Assembly (NCBI RefSeq): GCF_000731095.1
Contig: NZ_JMTZ01000004.1
Coordinates: 18,850 to 82,849 of the forward strand
DNA length: 64,000 nucleotides
Direction of reading: 5' to 3'
DNA from: Lysobacter antibioticus
GTDB taxonomy: Bacteria > Pseudomonadota > Gammaproteobacteria > Xanthomonadales > Xanthomonadaceae
Made by a program: the position numbers and the translations under genes. The notes below the pieces were generated by a model that was not told the origin of the DNA, made no database searches, and saw only the letters and a list, made by a program, of their open reading frames with translations. Positions within the stretch are counted from its first letter, which is position 1; the number at the start of each line of letters is the position of its first letter. Below, piece by piece: positions 17,074 through 25,946 of this stretch.

Positions 17074-17673
17074 CTACGCCATAAGCGACGACGGCGCGAT
17101 GGCATCAGGGCGTACAAGGTCTATCGCTTCAATCAGCCCACGATCGCGAGCGACGGCGTAGTCCGCCGCCGCCCAGAAAATCGGCAGCCAGCCGCGTGGA
17201 AACGCACGATGCAACTGCGAGCGCACGGCCCCATGTTCGGCGTAATCGGCACGCAACCGCTTCAGCCCTTCGCAGCTTAGAAAAACAACGTCGTTGCGGG
17301 GCACGAACCTCTCATGGGCAGAAGGCTCGCGAACACTCCCCTCAGGCATGAGGCACCGCCAATCGGTCACGTACCGGCCGAAATCGGGAAACTCCAGCAA
17401 CGCGGAAAAGCGGTAGTTACTCGTATACCAGCAGTTGCATAGCAAGTCCGACACCTTCGCCATGTTGTATGCATGCGTTTGGCGAAGGCTCATCCCCTCG
17501 GGGCGAACGCAACCGCCGTGCGACAGGACGGCTTTCAGCGTGACCGAGGCGTCCGGCTCCAGCCCTAGCTGCTGGGTCAAGCGCTCGATGCATGCATCGC
17601 GGCCCATATCGTCGAAGCAAAAGCTGTGCGCGTCGGCCGGCGCAAACGGGTGATAGCTGACGTGAATCCTCAT
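17074..17673 (-). CDS. Hypothetical protein, 199 residues
   Basis: No family recognised. The protein starts MRIHVSYHPFAPAD, contains several Cys (including the CNCW segment), and ends in an Ala/Leu-rich region. There is no signal peptide or membrane helix, so it should be cytosolic. The frame stays open 84 codons upstream, but that part overlaps the YegP-like gene in another frame; the ATG at 17673 is the natural start. It lies 58 bases downstream of the YegP-like gene on the same strand, so the two may be co-transcribed. Confidence 0.5.
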   Translation of the reverse strand: MRIHVSYHPFAPADAHSFCFDDMGRDACIERLTQQLGLEPDASVTLKAVLSHGGCVRPEGMSLRQTHAYNMAKVSDLLCNCWYTSNYRFSALLEFPDFGRYVTDWRCLMPEGSVREPSAHERFVPRNDVVFLSCEGLKRLRADYAEHGAVRSQLHRAFPRGWLPIFWAAADYAVARDRGLIEAIDLVRPDAIAPSSLMA

Positions 17674-17731
17674 GAATGGTTCCGTCCTTAGACTGGCCGA
17701 GCGCACAGAAGGAACAAGGGCTGCTAATTCC

Positions 17732-17974
17732 TTAGCCGTTGACTTCCAATATCTCAGCGCCTCCCAAGTTCGCAATGAGGGTAATGGTCCGCAGCATCGA
17801 GTCCTTGTCTGGGTAGGACTCGCCATAGGCCATCGGCTCCCCATTTCCACCGACCAGTCGCCAATGCCACTGTCCATCGGTCGGAGATCCCGCCAAGAAC
17901 GCATTGGACAACGAGCGCTGCCCACCGGCTTTCATGCCTTCCCGATAAACCTCGAAATGCGGTTTACCAGCCAT
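17732..17974 (-). CDS. YegP/DUF1508-family small protein
   Basis: An 80-residue protein matching the YegP (DUF1508) pattern: an opening FEVYREG strand, QWHWRLVGGNGEPMAYGESY, then a K/DSMLRTI helix. The YegP fold is a small alpha/beta unit, usually in tandem; here a single copy is present with an insertion after the first strand. GGGGAGGGAG precedes the ATG. Function is unknown in the family. Confidence 0.75.
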   Translation of the reverse strand: MAGKPHFEVYREGMKAGGQRSLSNAFLAGSPTDGQWHWRLVGGNGEPMAYGESYPDKDSMLRTITLIANLGGAEILEVNG

Positions 17975-18234
17975 GGCGCTCCCTCCCCTGGTTACTGGGA
18001 CAACGGCGCTCGATGCTGCTTGCGGCCAATAGTCAACGGAAGCGCTCGGGCCGTGGCGGTGGGCGGCTGGCCGGTGTTCCCGCTCGTCGGGGTTTATGCC
18101 TGGAATACTTCAAAAGGAGGATGCGGCCAGGGCACTGCTCGCGATAGGCCGACCGGGCAGCCCAGCTCGGCTAGCCAGCCACACCGGGTCTATAAGCGAG
18201 TTGACAGAAGATCGCCATCTAAACGGCGCCAGGC

Positions 18235-18681
18235 TTAGTCGCGCTGCTGAGCTGGCTTAAGAAACACAGCATTCAGCCCGAGCAGGACGGCAATCGCTAG
18301 CAGCATAATTGTCTTCGGGGTGGTAATCCCGAATTGAGAATAGCGAAAGAACTGGCCGAACAGGAGCAGAGCCCAAAATGCCGAAAGGCCACGGGCAACT
18401 TGGCAGGCTAAAGAGCTGGCAACCCAAAAATGTACAGCCAGCGCCAACAGGAAGGGCCATGCCACGAATAGAAAGCCGCCAAAGCCGCCCTGGCTTCTGC
18501 CGAAGAACGTGAGCGCGATGCATACCACAAGACCCACCACGTTCCAGGCAATGAGCCATCGCTCAAAAAACTCGCCTACAGACACTTTTCGGTGACGTCG
18601 CGGGTTGATCGGCCTAGCAGGAGCCGAACTATTCGGACGAACTGGATTAGGCAAGCCATTCGAATTGTAGGGGTCACTCAT
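18235..18681 (-). CDS. Hypothetical multi-pass membrane protein
   Basis: About 148 residues: a Pro/Asn-rich cytosolic N-terminus (YNSNGLPNPVRPNSSAPARP) then three or four hydrophobic helices (VVGLVVCIALTFFG, FLFVAWPFLLALAVHFWV, and TIMLLAIAVLLGLNAVFL). No family recognised. An upstream in-frame ATG would add 24 residues; neither start has a strong ribosome site. Confidence 0.5.
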   Translation of the reverse strand: MSDPYNSNGLPNPVRPNSSAPARPINPRRHRKVSVGEFFERWLIAWNVVGLVVCIALTFFGRSQGGFGGFLFVAWPFLLALAVHFWVASSLACQVARGLSAFWALLLFGQFFRYSQFGITTPKTIMLLAIAVLLGLNAVFLKPAQQRD

Positions 18682-19238
18682 GGCGGAGTCGTAGTGCGAT
18701 ATGTAAATGAATGCTAACAGCAAAGATTGCGCAGCACGCATGTGATCGTGCACTCGATCCCCGCCACCAGCTCCTCGGAAGTACGCGGCGTGAGCGAACT
18801 ACGCCCCGATTCCCAGCGCCCATAGGTCCGGATGGAGATTGCCACGTCACAAGGTGAATATTCGGAGCCTCCCCGGCCAGGTCCCGGCGCAAGCAGCGAT
18901 GGAAGAGCGCACACCCCAGTCGCCCTCGGCGATTGGAGTGTGCGCTCTCGGGAGGTTAGTTACCCGGCGCGCAGACCGCAGCGAGGATTGCATACTTCAG
19001 ATTGCGAACAGCCAACTGCAGCCCGCGCTGAATACCCGCCGCCGGCCACGTCCCGGATCTGCATCAATCGGACCTTGCGCACTACCAGAATGAGTTGATA
19101 CGCGGGCAACACCGGGTACTCCGGCTCCACTCCATCCAAGTACCGAACTCCTGAGCACAACGATGGGATCAGGTTGAGCCACCCCTGCTTTCCGCAGCCT
19201 GCCCCAGGCTCGAAGGCACCGCGTGACCACCACGCATC
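18682..19238. other. Intergenic stretch with a possible HTH remnant
   Basis: No complete gene is evident. On the minus strand at about 18714-18914 a frame reads ISIRTYGRWESGRSS, which resembles the recognition helix of an XRE-type HTH. It lacks the preceding helices and a start, so it is at most a decayed fragment. Confidence 0.3.
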
Positions 19239-19264
19239 GCCCGGAAGCGCGAACGCTTCCGGGC
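19239..19264 (-). terminator. Hairpin after the cytochrome gene
   Basis: A perfect 11-bp stem (GCCCGGAAGCG with CGCTTCCGGGC) closed by CGAA lies 12 bases beyond the stop codon of the minus-strand cytochrome gene. There is no U-tract, so termination strength is uncertain. Confidence 0.6.
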
Positions 19265-19275
19265 CCGCGCCTTAC

Positions 19276-21048
19276 CTAATAGGACAGATACTCCAGACGT
19301 TTCGCGCTCAACTCCGCAGCCGATTCGTTCCGCACGTCGGCACTGAAGCCTTTTCCGCTCATGGTGTTCCCGTCGATCAGGAAGCTGAAGATACTCGGCC
19401 CCTTGCCGGAAACTTTGTCCCTGGGGTATTGGGCGTTGCCGTGGCACCCCATGCATCCACCCATCACCAGCTGGTCGGTCGGAGTATTCGGACGCAACCC
19501 CTTCGCCTTCACGCCCAGGATACTTGGCAGCCCGCGCTTGGCAAGCAGGGTGAAGTCCTGCTGGTCGGGGTGGGGATCCTTGACTCCGCCCTTGAACAGC
19601 TGGATGCCAGGCTGGCTGCTCTCGATCACGATATTCGCCAGGTAATAGTCCTGGGTAAGCGGATCAGGCGTCTTCGGCGTGATGGAGCTGTCCTCGTTCG
19701 TCGGCAACACCTGCAGCCCCACGAGACGATAATACTGCCACACCGAATTCTTGAACTCGGGCGTGCTGGCCATGGCTTTCTGGACTTCGGTGTTGACGTT
19801 ATAGACAGCGCTTGTTCCTACCGGTGGATTCTGGACCTTGATCGGCCCCGAAAACCCCTTAGGCACGGTGAATTTGCCGGGAATGACATCGTAGCCGTGG
19901 GCACTGTCTATCGCGCCCGCCAAGGGCAGCGGGACCAGGGTCCGGTTGGATCCGGTATTGAGGATGGCCGACGGCCTCGTCCCTGGCGGTACCGATGCAT
20001 CGTATTGCAGTTGGTCATAGAGGTTGACGAGATACAACCCGGTGTCTTTGCTGTCTGGCGTGGTCAGGCTGTCCAGCTGTTCGAAGGTGGTGTAGACGAA
20101 CGTCGGGTAGTTCTCCATCTTGCGCAGGATGTGCACGCCGACCAGACCGAAGGTGGCCACCCGAGCCTGGATCTGACCATTCTCGTTGTAGTAGTACAGG
20201 GCCTCGGCCGTGTGATAGCGGCCGGACGCGATCAACTCGGGAGTCATTTCCCGCCATGCCGACTTGACCTCCACGGATTCTCCCGGGTTCGTCCCGTTGG
20301 GAGGCAATTCCAGTGCAGTCGGGGGCTTCTCGGCGTTGTAGATGGACTTTACATAATCATATTCAACAGGGTTCACCCTGGCCTGAAACAATATGATGTG
20401 ATCGTCCTGGGGATTGGCCGACGGCGTGCTGCCGCTCTTCGGAAAGAAGATCTGGTTCTGGCCGATCTGGGTATTTTCGTCGAGATTGTTGAATCGGGCG
20501 TCGGTTGAGGCGACATTGACATTTTGGAAGGCGTACTCAGGATCCAAAGCAGCTAGGTTCCCTCTGGGGGCCGATCCCACGGGGAACAGCTCGGACCGGT
20601 GAGCAAAGGTTTCCCAGAGCAGCTGATTGCTGCTGAAGTTGGAACGGGCGGTTCTGCCGCTTTGATGGAAGTCGCTGGCGCCGGAGGCGGCGAAGTTGCG
20701 TCTCGGATCGATGCTCCCCCGCACTACCGGAGACTTGCCGGCGGCATCGACGCCGTTTTTCTGCGCGGGGGAATTGAAGTGGATGAACTGCCGCCAGGCA
20801 AAGCGGGCGTATTCCTCGTGAGTGATGTTGGGCTTGTAGGGGTCGTAGTTGTACGCCGGCGGGGCGACGGGCAGAGCCGCCGGAGTCGCGGTCAGGTCAG
20901 CCGCCGTGATCGGTGCGCCGCCCGGAAACGATGTTTCTTGATCCTTGGAGATCGATGAAGCGGCGACAGTGGGCTCGGTTCTCGTACATGATGCGGTCAT
21001 CGCCAGCGTACCGGCGAGCGCACCGAAGATAATGATACGGGTCTTCAT
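19276..21048 (-). CDS. Exported c-type cytochrome protein of unknown role
   Basis: A 590-residue exported protein. The N-terminus is a signal peptide with Cys near position 21 (TASC), a weak lipobox. A single heme c motif, CMGCH, lies near the C-terminus in VMGGCMGCHGNAQ, followed by a Met-containing stretch (NTMSGKGFSAD) that could supply the axial ligand. The 500 residues before it form a soluble alpha/beta region rich in Asn and Tyr that I do not recognise. GGAG precedes the ATG. The lectin gene ends 120 bases upstream on the same strand, so the pair probably forms an operon. A redox enzyme acting at the cell envelope is likely; the substrate is unknown. Confidence 0.7.
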   Translation of the reverse strand: MKTRIIIFGALAGTLAMTASCTRTEPTVAASSISKDQETSFPGGAPITAADLTATPAALPVAPPAYNYDPYKPNITHEEYARFAWRQFIHFNSPAQKNGVDAAGKSPVVRGSIDPRRNFAASGASDFHQSGRTARSNFSSNQLLWETFAHRSELFPVGSAPRGNLAALDPEYAFQNVNVASTDARFNNLDENTQIGQNQIFFPKSGSTPSANPQDDHIILFQARVNPVEYDYVKSIYNAEKPPTALELPPNGTNPGESVEVKSAWREMTPELIASGRYHTAEALYYYNENGQIQARVATFGLVGVHILRKMENYPTFVYTTFEQLDSLTTPDSKDTGLYLVNLYDQLQYDASVPPGTRPSAILNTGSNRTLVPLPLAGAIDSAHGYDVIPGKFTVPKGFSGPIKVQNPPVGTSAVYNVNTEVQKAMASTPEFKNSVWQYYRLVGLQVLPTNEDSSITPKTPDPLTQDYYLANIVIESSQPGIQLFKGGVKDPHPDQQDFTLLAKRGLPSILGVKAKGLRPNTPTDQLVMGGCMGCHGNAQYPRDKVSGKGPSIFSFLIDGNTMSGKGFSADVRNESAAELSAKRLEYLSY

Positions 21049-21168
21049 TGCTGCACTCCGTCATTGTTGCGCCCCGTGGTGAATCCATGCGATCCATCGC
21101 GGCAGCCATGGGAATTCATGAGTTATCGTGCCGCCCCCACCTCAGTCGGGAACGGGGGCGAAGGCGGA

Positions 21169-21591
21169 TCAGCCCACGTACTGGTACCACTGGATCACGA
21201 AGTTGGTATCGTTGTAATCGTTATCGGTACCGTCTTCCGTCACGTATAAATTGCCCCCGCCGAGTGTTTTGTTGATGAAGAACACGACTGGATTGCCCGC
21301 CGAGACCTTCGGAACGTACGGCCCGCTGCTGCCGAACTGGACCTGCATCCCGTGCGCCATGGTGAACCTGCCGGCTCCGTTCTGGAGGAAGCCGACGTTG
21401 ACGCCGCTACCCGAGATCGGGAAGGTCTCCTGAGTGCCATCCAGGCAATAGAAACTGATGGGGTTACCGCCGGAGTCGACGACCTGGACGTACTGCGTGT
21501 ATTCGGCCTGATGCATCGCCGTGAACGTCACCAGCTTGCCGTCGGGGATGTACTCCAGGGATTGGGGGTCCGACCATTTGATGCCTGCCAT
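21169..21591 (-). CDS. LecB-like calcium-dependent lectin
   Basis: A 140-residue protein whose C-terminus carries EDGTDNDYND, the calcium-binding loop that defines the PA-IIL (LecB) lectins of Pseudomonas, Burkholderia and Chromobacterium. It also ends in Gly; in LecB the C-terminal Gly carboxylate completes the calcium/sugar site of the partner subunit. The N-terminal 90 residues are beta-rich and about 25 longer than LecB. No signal peptide, as in LecB. AAGGAGAT precedes the ATG at 21591. The downstream cytochrome gene is likely co-transcribed. Fucose/mannose binding is expected from the family but the specificity loop differs. Confidence 0.75.
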   Translation of the reverse strand: MAGIKWSDPQSLEYIPDGKLVTFTAMHQAEYTQYVQVVDSGGNPISFYCLDGTQETFPISGSGVNVGFLQNGAGRFTMAHGMQVQFGSSGPYVPKVSAGNPVVFFINKTLGGGNLYVTEDGTDNDYNDTNFVIQWYQYVG

Positions 21592-22071
21592 AATGGAATC
21601 TCCTTATCTTGTTTGGCTTCCAGGATTGGATGAGGCGCCGCTGCCGCCTTCATCGGCGGTCATGCCGCTGGCTCCACGGGACCGATGCGCATGGCATTGC
21701 TTTCCGGAACAGTGTCGTCGAGCAGTTTGTGGAGCACGGAGTTTTCTTCCGCCGGCTCACGTCGACAGCGTCGTGCATGGCGGTGCAGAACTATTGCAAG
21801 GACACTCCGAATGGGCGCTACCGTTCCGGCGACAGTTCCACAATTCAGAGGAGCCTCGTTCCATACCCACATCACGGCCCAGCTCGACTGCCGTCAAAAC
21901 ACGCAGGCCTGAATCAGAACCTGGCGCTTCGCGCAGCGACTTTCCTTAGTCAACGACACAGGGCGAAAAGCGACGAAGTAGTCTTAAGGTTCCTGGATGG
22001 CCTTTCTGTGATTCGACGGAAGCACCGTCGCCTTAGGTTCAAGCATCTGCGTCTTAGCGCATCGCCAGCTA

Positions 22072-22383
22072 CTACGCTGTTAGGCGGAAGCCGCGGCCAA
22101 TCTTTTTGACCGATGCTTGATACGTCTCACAAAATTCGGCTTCTATTTCGTTCGAATGCGACTTCGCTCGCAAAAGCATCAGTAACCAACGAGTGAGAAG
22201 TTCCGTGCGTGCAGCAGCCAAATCGGGGCGTTCGCACAGCCCGAACACGCCGATGGCGATGAGCTCGGCAACGCCGCCGACGACGCAGGCGAAAACACTG
22301 CGATCGATGCGACAGTCAGTTCTGACCTGGGGCCGGGGCATAGATGCCGGCAGCACCGGCAGCACCGGGGCCAGTAGATCCAA
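22072..22383 (-). pseudogene. Possible C-terminal remnant of a TetR-type regulator
   Basis: The frame encodes a segment (FACVVGGVAELIAIGVFG then PDLAAARTELLTRWLL) that resembles the ligand-binding C-terminus of TetR-family regulators, but there is no N-terminal HTH and no start with a ribosome site. The upstream frame is interrupted. I read this as a decayed fragment with low certainty. The intergenic stretch 21592-22071 upstream of the lectin gene shows no gene. Confidence 0.3.
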
Positions 22384-22615
22384 CCCACCCGGGAAACGCG
22401 TCCAGAGCGAGCTGCATCAAGTGGCCGGCCTGCTGCTGCGTCTGAAGGGGGGCGATCATCGCGCAAGTGATGGCAACGACCGAATGGCAGCGGCGCTCGG
22501 TGCGCGGATTCTTTGCGGGCGCCCTGAAGAAGAAGGGCTAGCCGCTGAGCTCTACTAAGGAAGAAGGAGCGGGTCTACTGGCATCCAGCCCAAGGCCACG
22601 CAACTCGGCGCCGAC

Positions 22616-22642
22616 GGCAAGCCGGGCGTTGCCCGGCTTGCC
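22616..22642 (-). terminator. Hairpin after the small secreted protein gene
   Basis: A perfect 12-bp stem (GGCAAGCCGGGC with GCCCGGCTTGCC, 3-base loop) lies 28 bases beyond the stop codon at 22670. No T-tract follows. Confidence 0.6.
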
Positions 22643-22669
22643 GCTTGAATTACGCTGGCCGCACTCGGC

Positions 22670-22951
22670 TTAGTCGTCCGAAAAGCAGCCTTGCGCCAGC
22701 TTGACGTACCAGTAGCCCGATGCCGGCTGAAACTCTTCGACGAGGATCGTCTCCTCCTGAGTGGATTCTCCCCATCCCAAGTAACAAGCTTGGTTCGCGT
22801 AGTACGATGCGGCTTCGTACGCTTGATCGCGGTCGTGGCCGTAGCCCTCGCCGATAACCTGGTAGTGATGCCGGTCCGCAAGAGCGGCGCCGCTGAACAC
22901 GATCGACATCAGGAAGGCAGTGCCGACGGCGCGATACTTATTCATCTTCAT
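22670..22951 (-). CDS. Small secreted protein with conserved-looking cysteines
   Basis: A 93-residue protein with a clear signal peptide (YRAVGTAFLMSIVFSGAALA, cleaved before DRHHYQV). The mature 65 residues have two Cys, in NQACYLGWGE and LAQGCFSDD, which may form a disulfide, and a Gly/Tyr-rich start. AGGAGC precedes the ATG at 22951; a longer frame upstream lacks a ribosome site. No family recognised; it looks like a small periplasmic or extracellular protein. Confidence 0.65.
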   Translation of the reverse strand: MKMNKYRAVGTAFLMSIVFSGAALADRHHYQVIGEGYGHDRDQAYEAASYYANQACYLGWGESTQEETILVEEFQPASGYWYVKLAQGCFSDD

Positions 22952-23183
22952 ACGTGCTCCTGCGAGTGAAGTTTGAAGGCTGCGGAATGATCGTGACGAC
23001 TGTGTGCCCCCCTGCCGCCGCAGATAGCCCAAACCAGGACTGGCACCGCTATCTAGTGTCGTGAATGCGAGCGTGGCGACTCGCTTGGTCGTAGAACACC
23101 CTCGATGCGGACTTCAAGGGTCGCTCCACCGACGGCACCGCGCCGCTGGAAAGCCTGTGATTTCCGAGCCCCGCGCCGCCGCG

Positions 23184-23570
23184 TCACTGCGGCGGGCCGA
23201 CCCAGGCCAGCGGATCGAGCATCAGCCAGAAACCTTCGGCGCCTTTTTCCGCCAGCACCGTCTGCGCGCCCAGGTCGCTGGCGCGTTCGCGGAACTCCAG
23301 CTCCAGTGCAGTCCAGGCTTCGACTTCGTCGTCGCCGTCGTCGTAGATCTGGCGCACCAACAAATGCCCCGGCGCCTGCATCCGCCATTCGAACGGCAGC
23401 GCTTCCTGACCGAATGCCGGCGACCAGCTGTGCAGCACGCCGCGGCCGCCGTCGTGGAATTCGATGCGGTCGCCGATCAAGCCTGCGGCTGTGCCGAGCG
23501 CCGATTGCCAGCGCCCGACCGGGCCGCGCAGCAGGATGTGCGATCGATGTTCTGCGTTCATGCCGTGCAT
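23184..23570 (-). CDS. Hypothetical protein, candidate immunity partner
   Basis: A 128-residue soluble acidic protein (segments YDDGDDEVEAWTALELEF and AEKGAEGFWLMLDP). No known family recognised. It lies 55 bases downstream of the large putative effector gene on the same strand. A small acidic cytosolic protein directly after a large modular gene is the usual arrangement of an immunity gene, which is the only basis for the suggestion. Confidence 0.5.
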   Translation of the reverse strand: MHGMNAEHRSHILLRGPVGRWQSALGTAAGLIGDRIEFHDGGRGVLHSWSPAFGQEALPFEWRMQAPGHLLVRQIYDDGDDEVEAWTALELEFRERASDLGAQTVLAEKGAEGFWLMLDPLAWVGPPQ

Positions 23571-23625
23571 CTTGCCGGAATAGGGGCGCTATCGGATCGG
23601 GGCGGGCCGCTGTCGGCCCATGCCG

Positions 23626-25236
23626 TCAACCGCCGACCTCGATCGGTTTGCCTTCCACCACCAGCTCGTAGATGGTCTTGGTGATTTCCGAGCCGGCCAT
23701 GTAGCCGAACGCGCCGGTCGCGAGCGTGCCGACGCCGTACGCGGCCCAGCCCCACGGGCCGGTGGTGTTGACGGGCGCGGCGACGGTAGCGAACGCGCCG
23801 CCGGCGGCGGCCGCGCCGGCCCAGCCGCCGGCCACTTCGACCACGGTCTTGACCTTGTCCTCGGCGGTGTAGATCCGGTACGCGTCGGCGGCCACGCCGA
23901 CCACGATCAGCACCCGTCCGCCGACCCGGAACGCGCCTTCGACCTTGCCGGCCCAGCCTTCCCGCGCGGCCAGGTCGTTCGCCGACTTGAGGACTTCAGG
24001 ATCGGCCTTCACGCCGTGGTTCTTGATCACGTCGAGCAGGCCTTGCGTGCCGCCCTGGACGCGTACGTTCTCGGGGCGGCTGGTCAGGGTGAACTCGCCG
24101 TTGGCCGAGCGCGAGAACATGCTGTCTTGCAGGCTGACCTTGCCGACGCCGCTTTCGGACTTGGCCACGGTTTCGCCGACCTCGGTCCACATCTGCCGCT
24201 CGGCCATCTTGCTGGCGCTGCGTTCGATGGTGTTCTGGTTGCGCTTGGACAGGGGCTCGTCGGGGCCCTTGCCGGCCTTCTCGCGCACCTGCTGCTCCAC
24301 CGCTTCGGCAGCGGCGGCGTACTTGCGGTCGTAGATCTCCAGCAGTTCGCGCTCGCCGAACTGCAGCGGCGGCTTCCCGCTGGTGTTGGCGACTTCCACC
24401 GGCACCACCACGCTCTTGTCGTTGCCGACGCCGACGTGCGGATTGCCTTCGGTGACGAACCACGACACCGGGCCGACTTTGCCGAGATCGGGACGGAACG
24501 GCGGCTTGCCCTCGGAGATGTTGCGCAGCATTTCGGCGGCGATTTCCGGAGTGACCGCGCCGTTGCCAGGCGCGCCGGCGCGGCTGCCGTCGGGCATGAA
24601 CGGAATGCCGGCGGCGGCGCCGGTCGGCGCGCTCGGATCCAGGCCGGAGCGGTCCTGCGCGGCCAGCAGCTTCAGCAGGCCCGACTGCGCCGAGGTCGGC
24701 GCCAGTTCGATTTTGCCGTCGCGTGCGGCCGACAAGTCGATGGCCGGGCCCTGCTTTTGCGGATCGCCCGACGGCGCGTGCAGCGTGCCGTCGTCCAGCG
24801 CCGGCGCGCGGCGCGCGAACTCGGCGGCGGCCTGCGGCGACAGCCCGGCGTCGGCGGCCATCTGCCGGTAGCCCTTGTCGAGCACGCTGCGCTCGCTGTC
24901 GCCGGGAGCGACATCGACGGCGACGCCGTGCTGGGTGCCGATCGGCTTGGCCTGATCCAGGCGCTGCACGGTCTGCACCGCATTAGTCAAGGCGATCTGA
25001 TCCATCGGCAGCAAGCGCGAGCCGATCGCGTCCTGCAGCTGCTGGCCCTGCTCGGGATGCTGGCGCGCATAGCCGGCGACCGCGTAGGCCATGCCTTCCA
25101 CATCGGTACGACCGCAGTACTGGTGGGTCGAGACGATGCGATCGGCTTCGGCCAGCACCGCAGCGTCGTAGCTGGAACCGGTGGTGGGCAGCGGAAAGAT
25201 CGGCGGAGGCGCGACGGGACGGGTGGGGTCGGTCAT
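23626..25236 (-). CDS. Putative secreted effector with glycine-rich hydrophobic C-terminus
   Basis: A 536-residue protein. The N-terminal ~70 residues are Pro-rich then helical; the middle (about 190-400) is charged and helical (ELLEIYDRKYAAAAEAVEQQ). The C-terminal ~100 residues have alternating Gly/Ala hydrophobic segments (VGGRVLIVVGVAADAY; GGWAGAAAAGGAFATVAAP; GVGTLATGAFGYMAG) like glycine-zipper, membrane-inserting domains of contact-dependent or type IV/VI effectors. No signal peptide, so export would need a specialised system. A small acidic gene follows. I do not recognise the family; a toxin role is inferred from architecture and context. Confidence 0.5.
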   Translation of the reverse strand: MTDPTRPVAPPPIFPLPTTGSSYDAAVLAEADRIVSTHQYCGRTDVEGMAYAVAGYARQHPEQGQQLQDAIGSRLLPMDQIALTNAVQTVQRLDQAKPIGTQHGVAVDVAPGDSERSVLDKGYRQMAADAGLSPQAAAEFARRAPALDDGTLHAPSGDPQKQGPAIDLSAARDGKIELAPTSAQSGLLKLLAAQDRSGLDPSAPTGAAAGIPFMPDGSRAGAPGNGAVTPEIAAEMLRNISEGKPPFRPDLGKVGPVSWFVTEGNPHVGVGNDKSVVVPVEVANTSGKPPLQFGERELLEIYDRKYAAAAEAVEQQVREKAGKGPDEPLSKRNQNTIERSASKMAERQMWTEVGETVAKSESGVGKVSLQDSMFSRSANGEFTLTSRPENVRVQGGTQGLLDVIKNHGVKADPEVLKSANDLAAREGWAGKVEGAFRVGGRVLIVVGVAADAYRIYTAEDKVKTVVEVAGGWAGAAAAGGAFATVAAPVNTTGPWGWAAYGVGTLATGAFGYMAGSEITKTIYELVVEGKPIEVGG

Positions 25237-25479
25237 GGACGGACGCGGGCGCGAGTGGGGTTTGCCGGAAACCTTAATGGGGGCTCGGGCGCCCGCAAGC
25301 TAGGAACGACCCTAGCGCCGCGGCGACGCCTGCGCGGCAGCGGCTTCGAGCCCAGCCGCTGCCGCGACACGGCGTTTTTCGCCGTGACCGCGATCACGCC
25401 GATGCGTCGCAAATAATCCTGCGCCGTGCTTGCGCGGCCGGCGAGCAATGTCACGACTAGGCTTGGCTTAGCGGCGGCA

Positions 25480-25785
25480 AGTCGCCCTCAGCGACAAGAA
25501 GTCATCAGGGCGACGACTCTGATCGGCATTCACGACGAAATCGACACGATGCCGAGGCGCTATCAAACGGTTATCGGGGACATGGGGAGTACGTTATCTG
25601 GCGGCCAGAAGCAGCGCGTTATTCTAGCGCGCTATGTTTAGGAAGCCCCGCATCTTGTTTCCCGATAGACGAGGGAGTTCGGTCGCTGGCCATCACGAAA
25701 GTGATTGTTGCGCACCGATCTGAAACCGTAGCCAGCGCAGATCGGACTCTGATCTTCCAGCAAGGGACCGTTACTTGTGCGAGCA
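25480..25785 (+). pseudogene. Remnant of a peptidase-containing ABC exporter (ATPase end)
   Basis: In one frame the sequence reads IHDEIDTMPRRYQTVIGD then GSTLSGGQKQRVILAR, the ABC signature region typical of bacteriocin-type exporters. A second frame continues FRKPRILFP (Walker B area, with the LDE lost), and a third gives KVIVAHRSETVASADR, the H-loop. The transmembrane and peptidase domains are missing. At least two frameshifts and an internal deletion make this a dead fragment. It lies just upstream of the alpha-lytic-like protease. Confidence 0.8.
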
Positions 25786-25946
25786 GAGACCGCCATCCGC
25801 GCGTTGCTCGTCAGGCCACTTTCGATCACTGTTCGAGCATGGCGCGCTAATGCAATCTCGTCTCAGCTTGTGCGCCGTTTCACCATGATAATTGTTGGTG
25901 CGCTGAAGAACTGACTACGAAGCGATTTACAACAAGGAGAGAGCAG

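Noticed and set aside
18714..18914. A possible XRE-type regulator on the minus strand
   Set aside because: Only the recognition-helix-like segment is visible; the preceding helices and a start are missing.
22060..22110. A GCCTAAC core at the end of the TetR-like remnant, like an attC R'' site
   Set aside because: No GTTRRRY partner core or attC-like stem follows within 150 bases; a 6-bp hairpin downstream is not enough.
23620..25416. A 598-codon plus-strand frame opposite the putative effector gene
   Set aside because: Low-complexity Arg/Ala/Gly composition and no ribosome site; the minus-strand gene has natural amino-acid usage.
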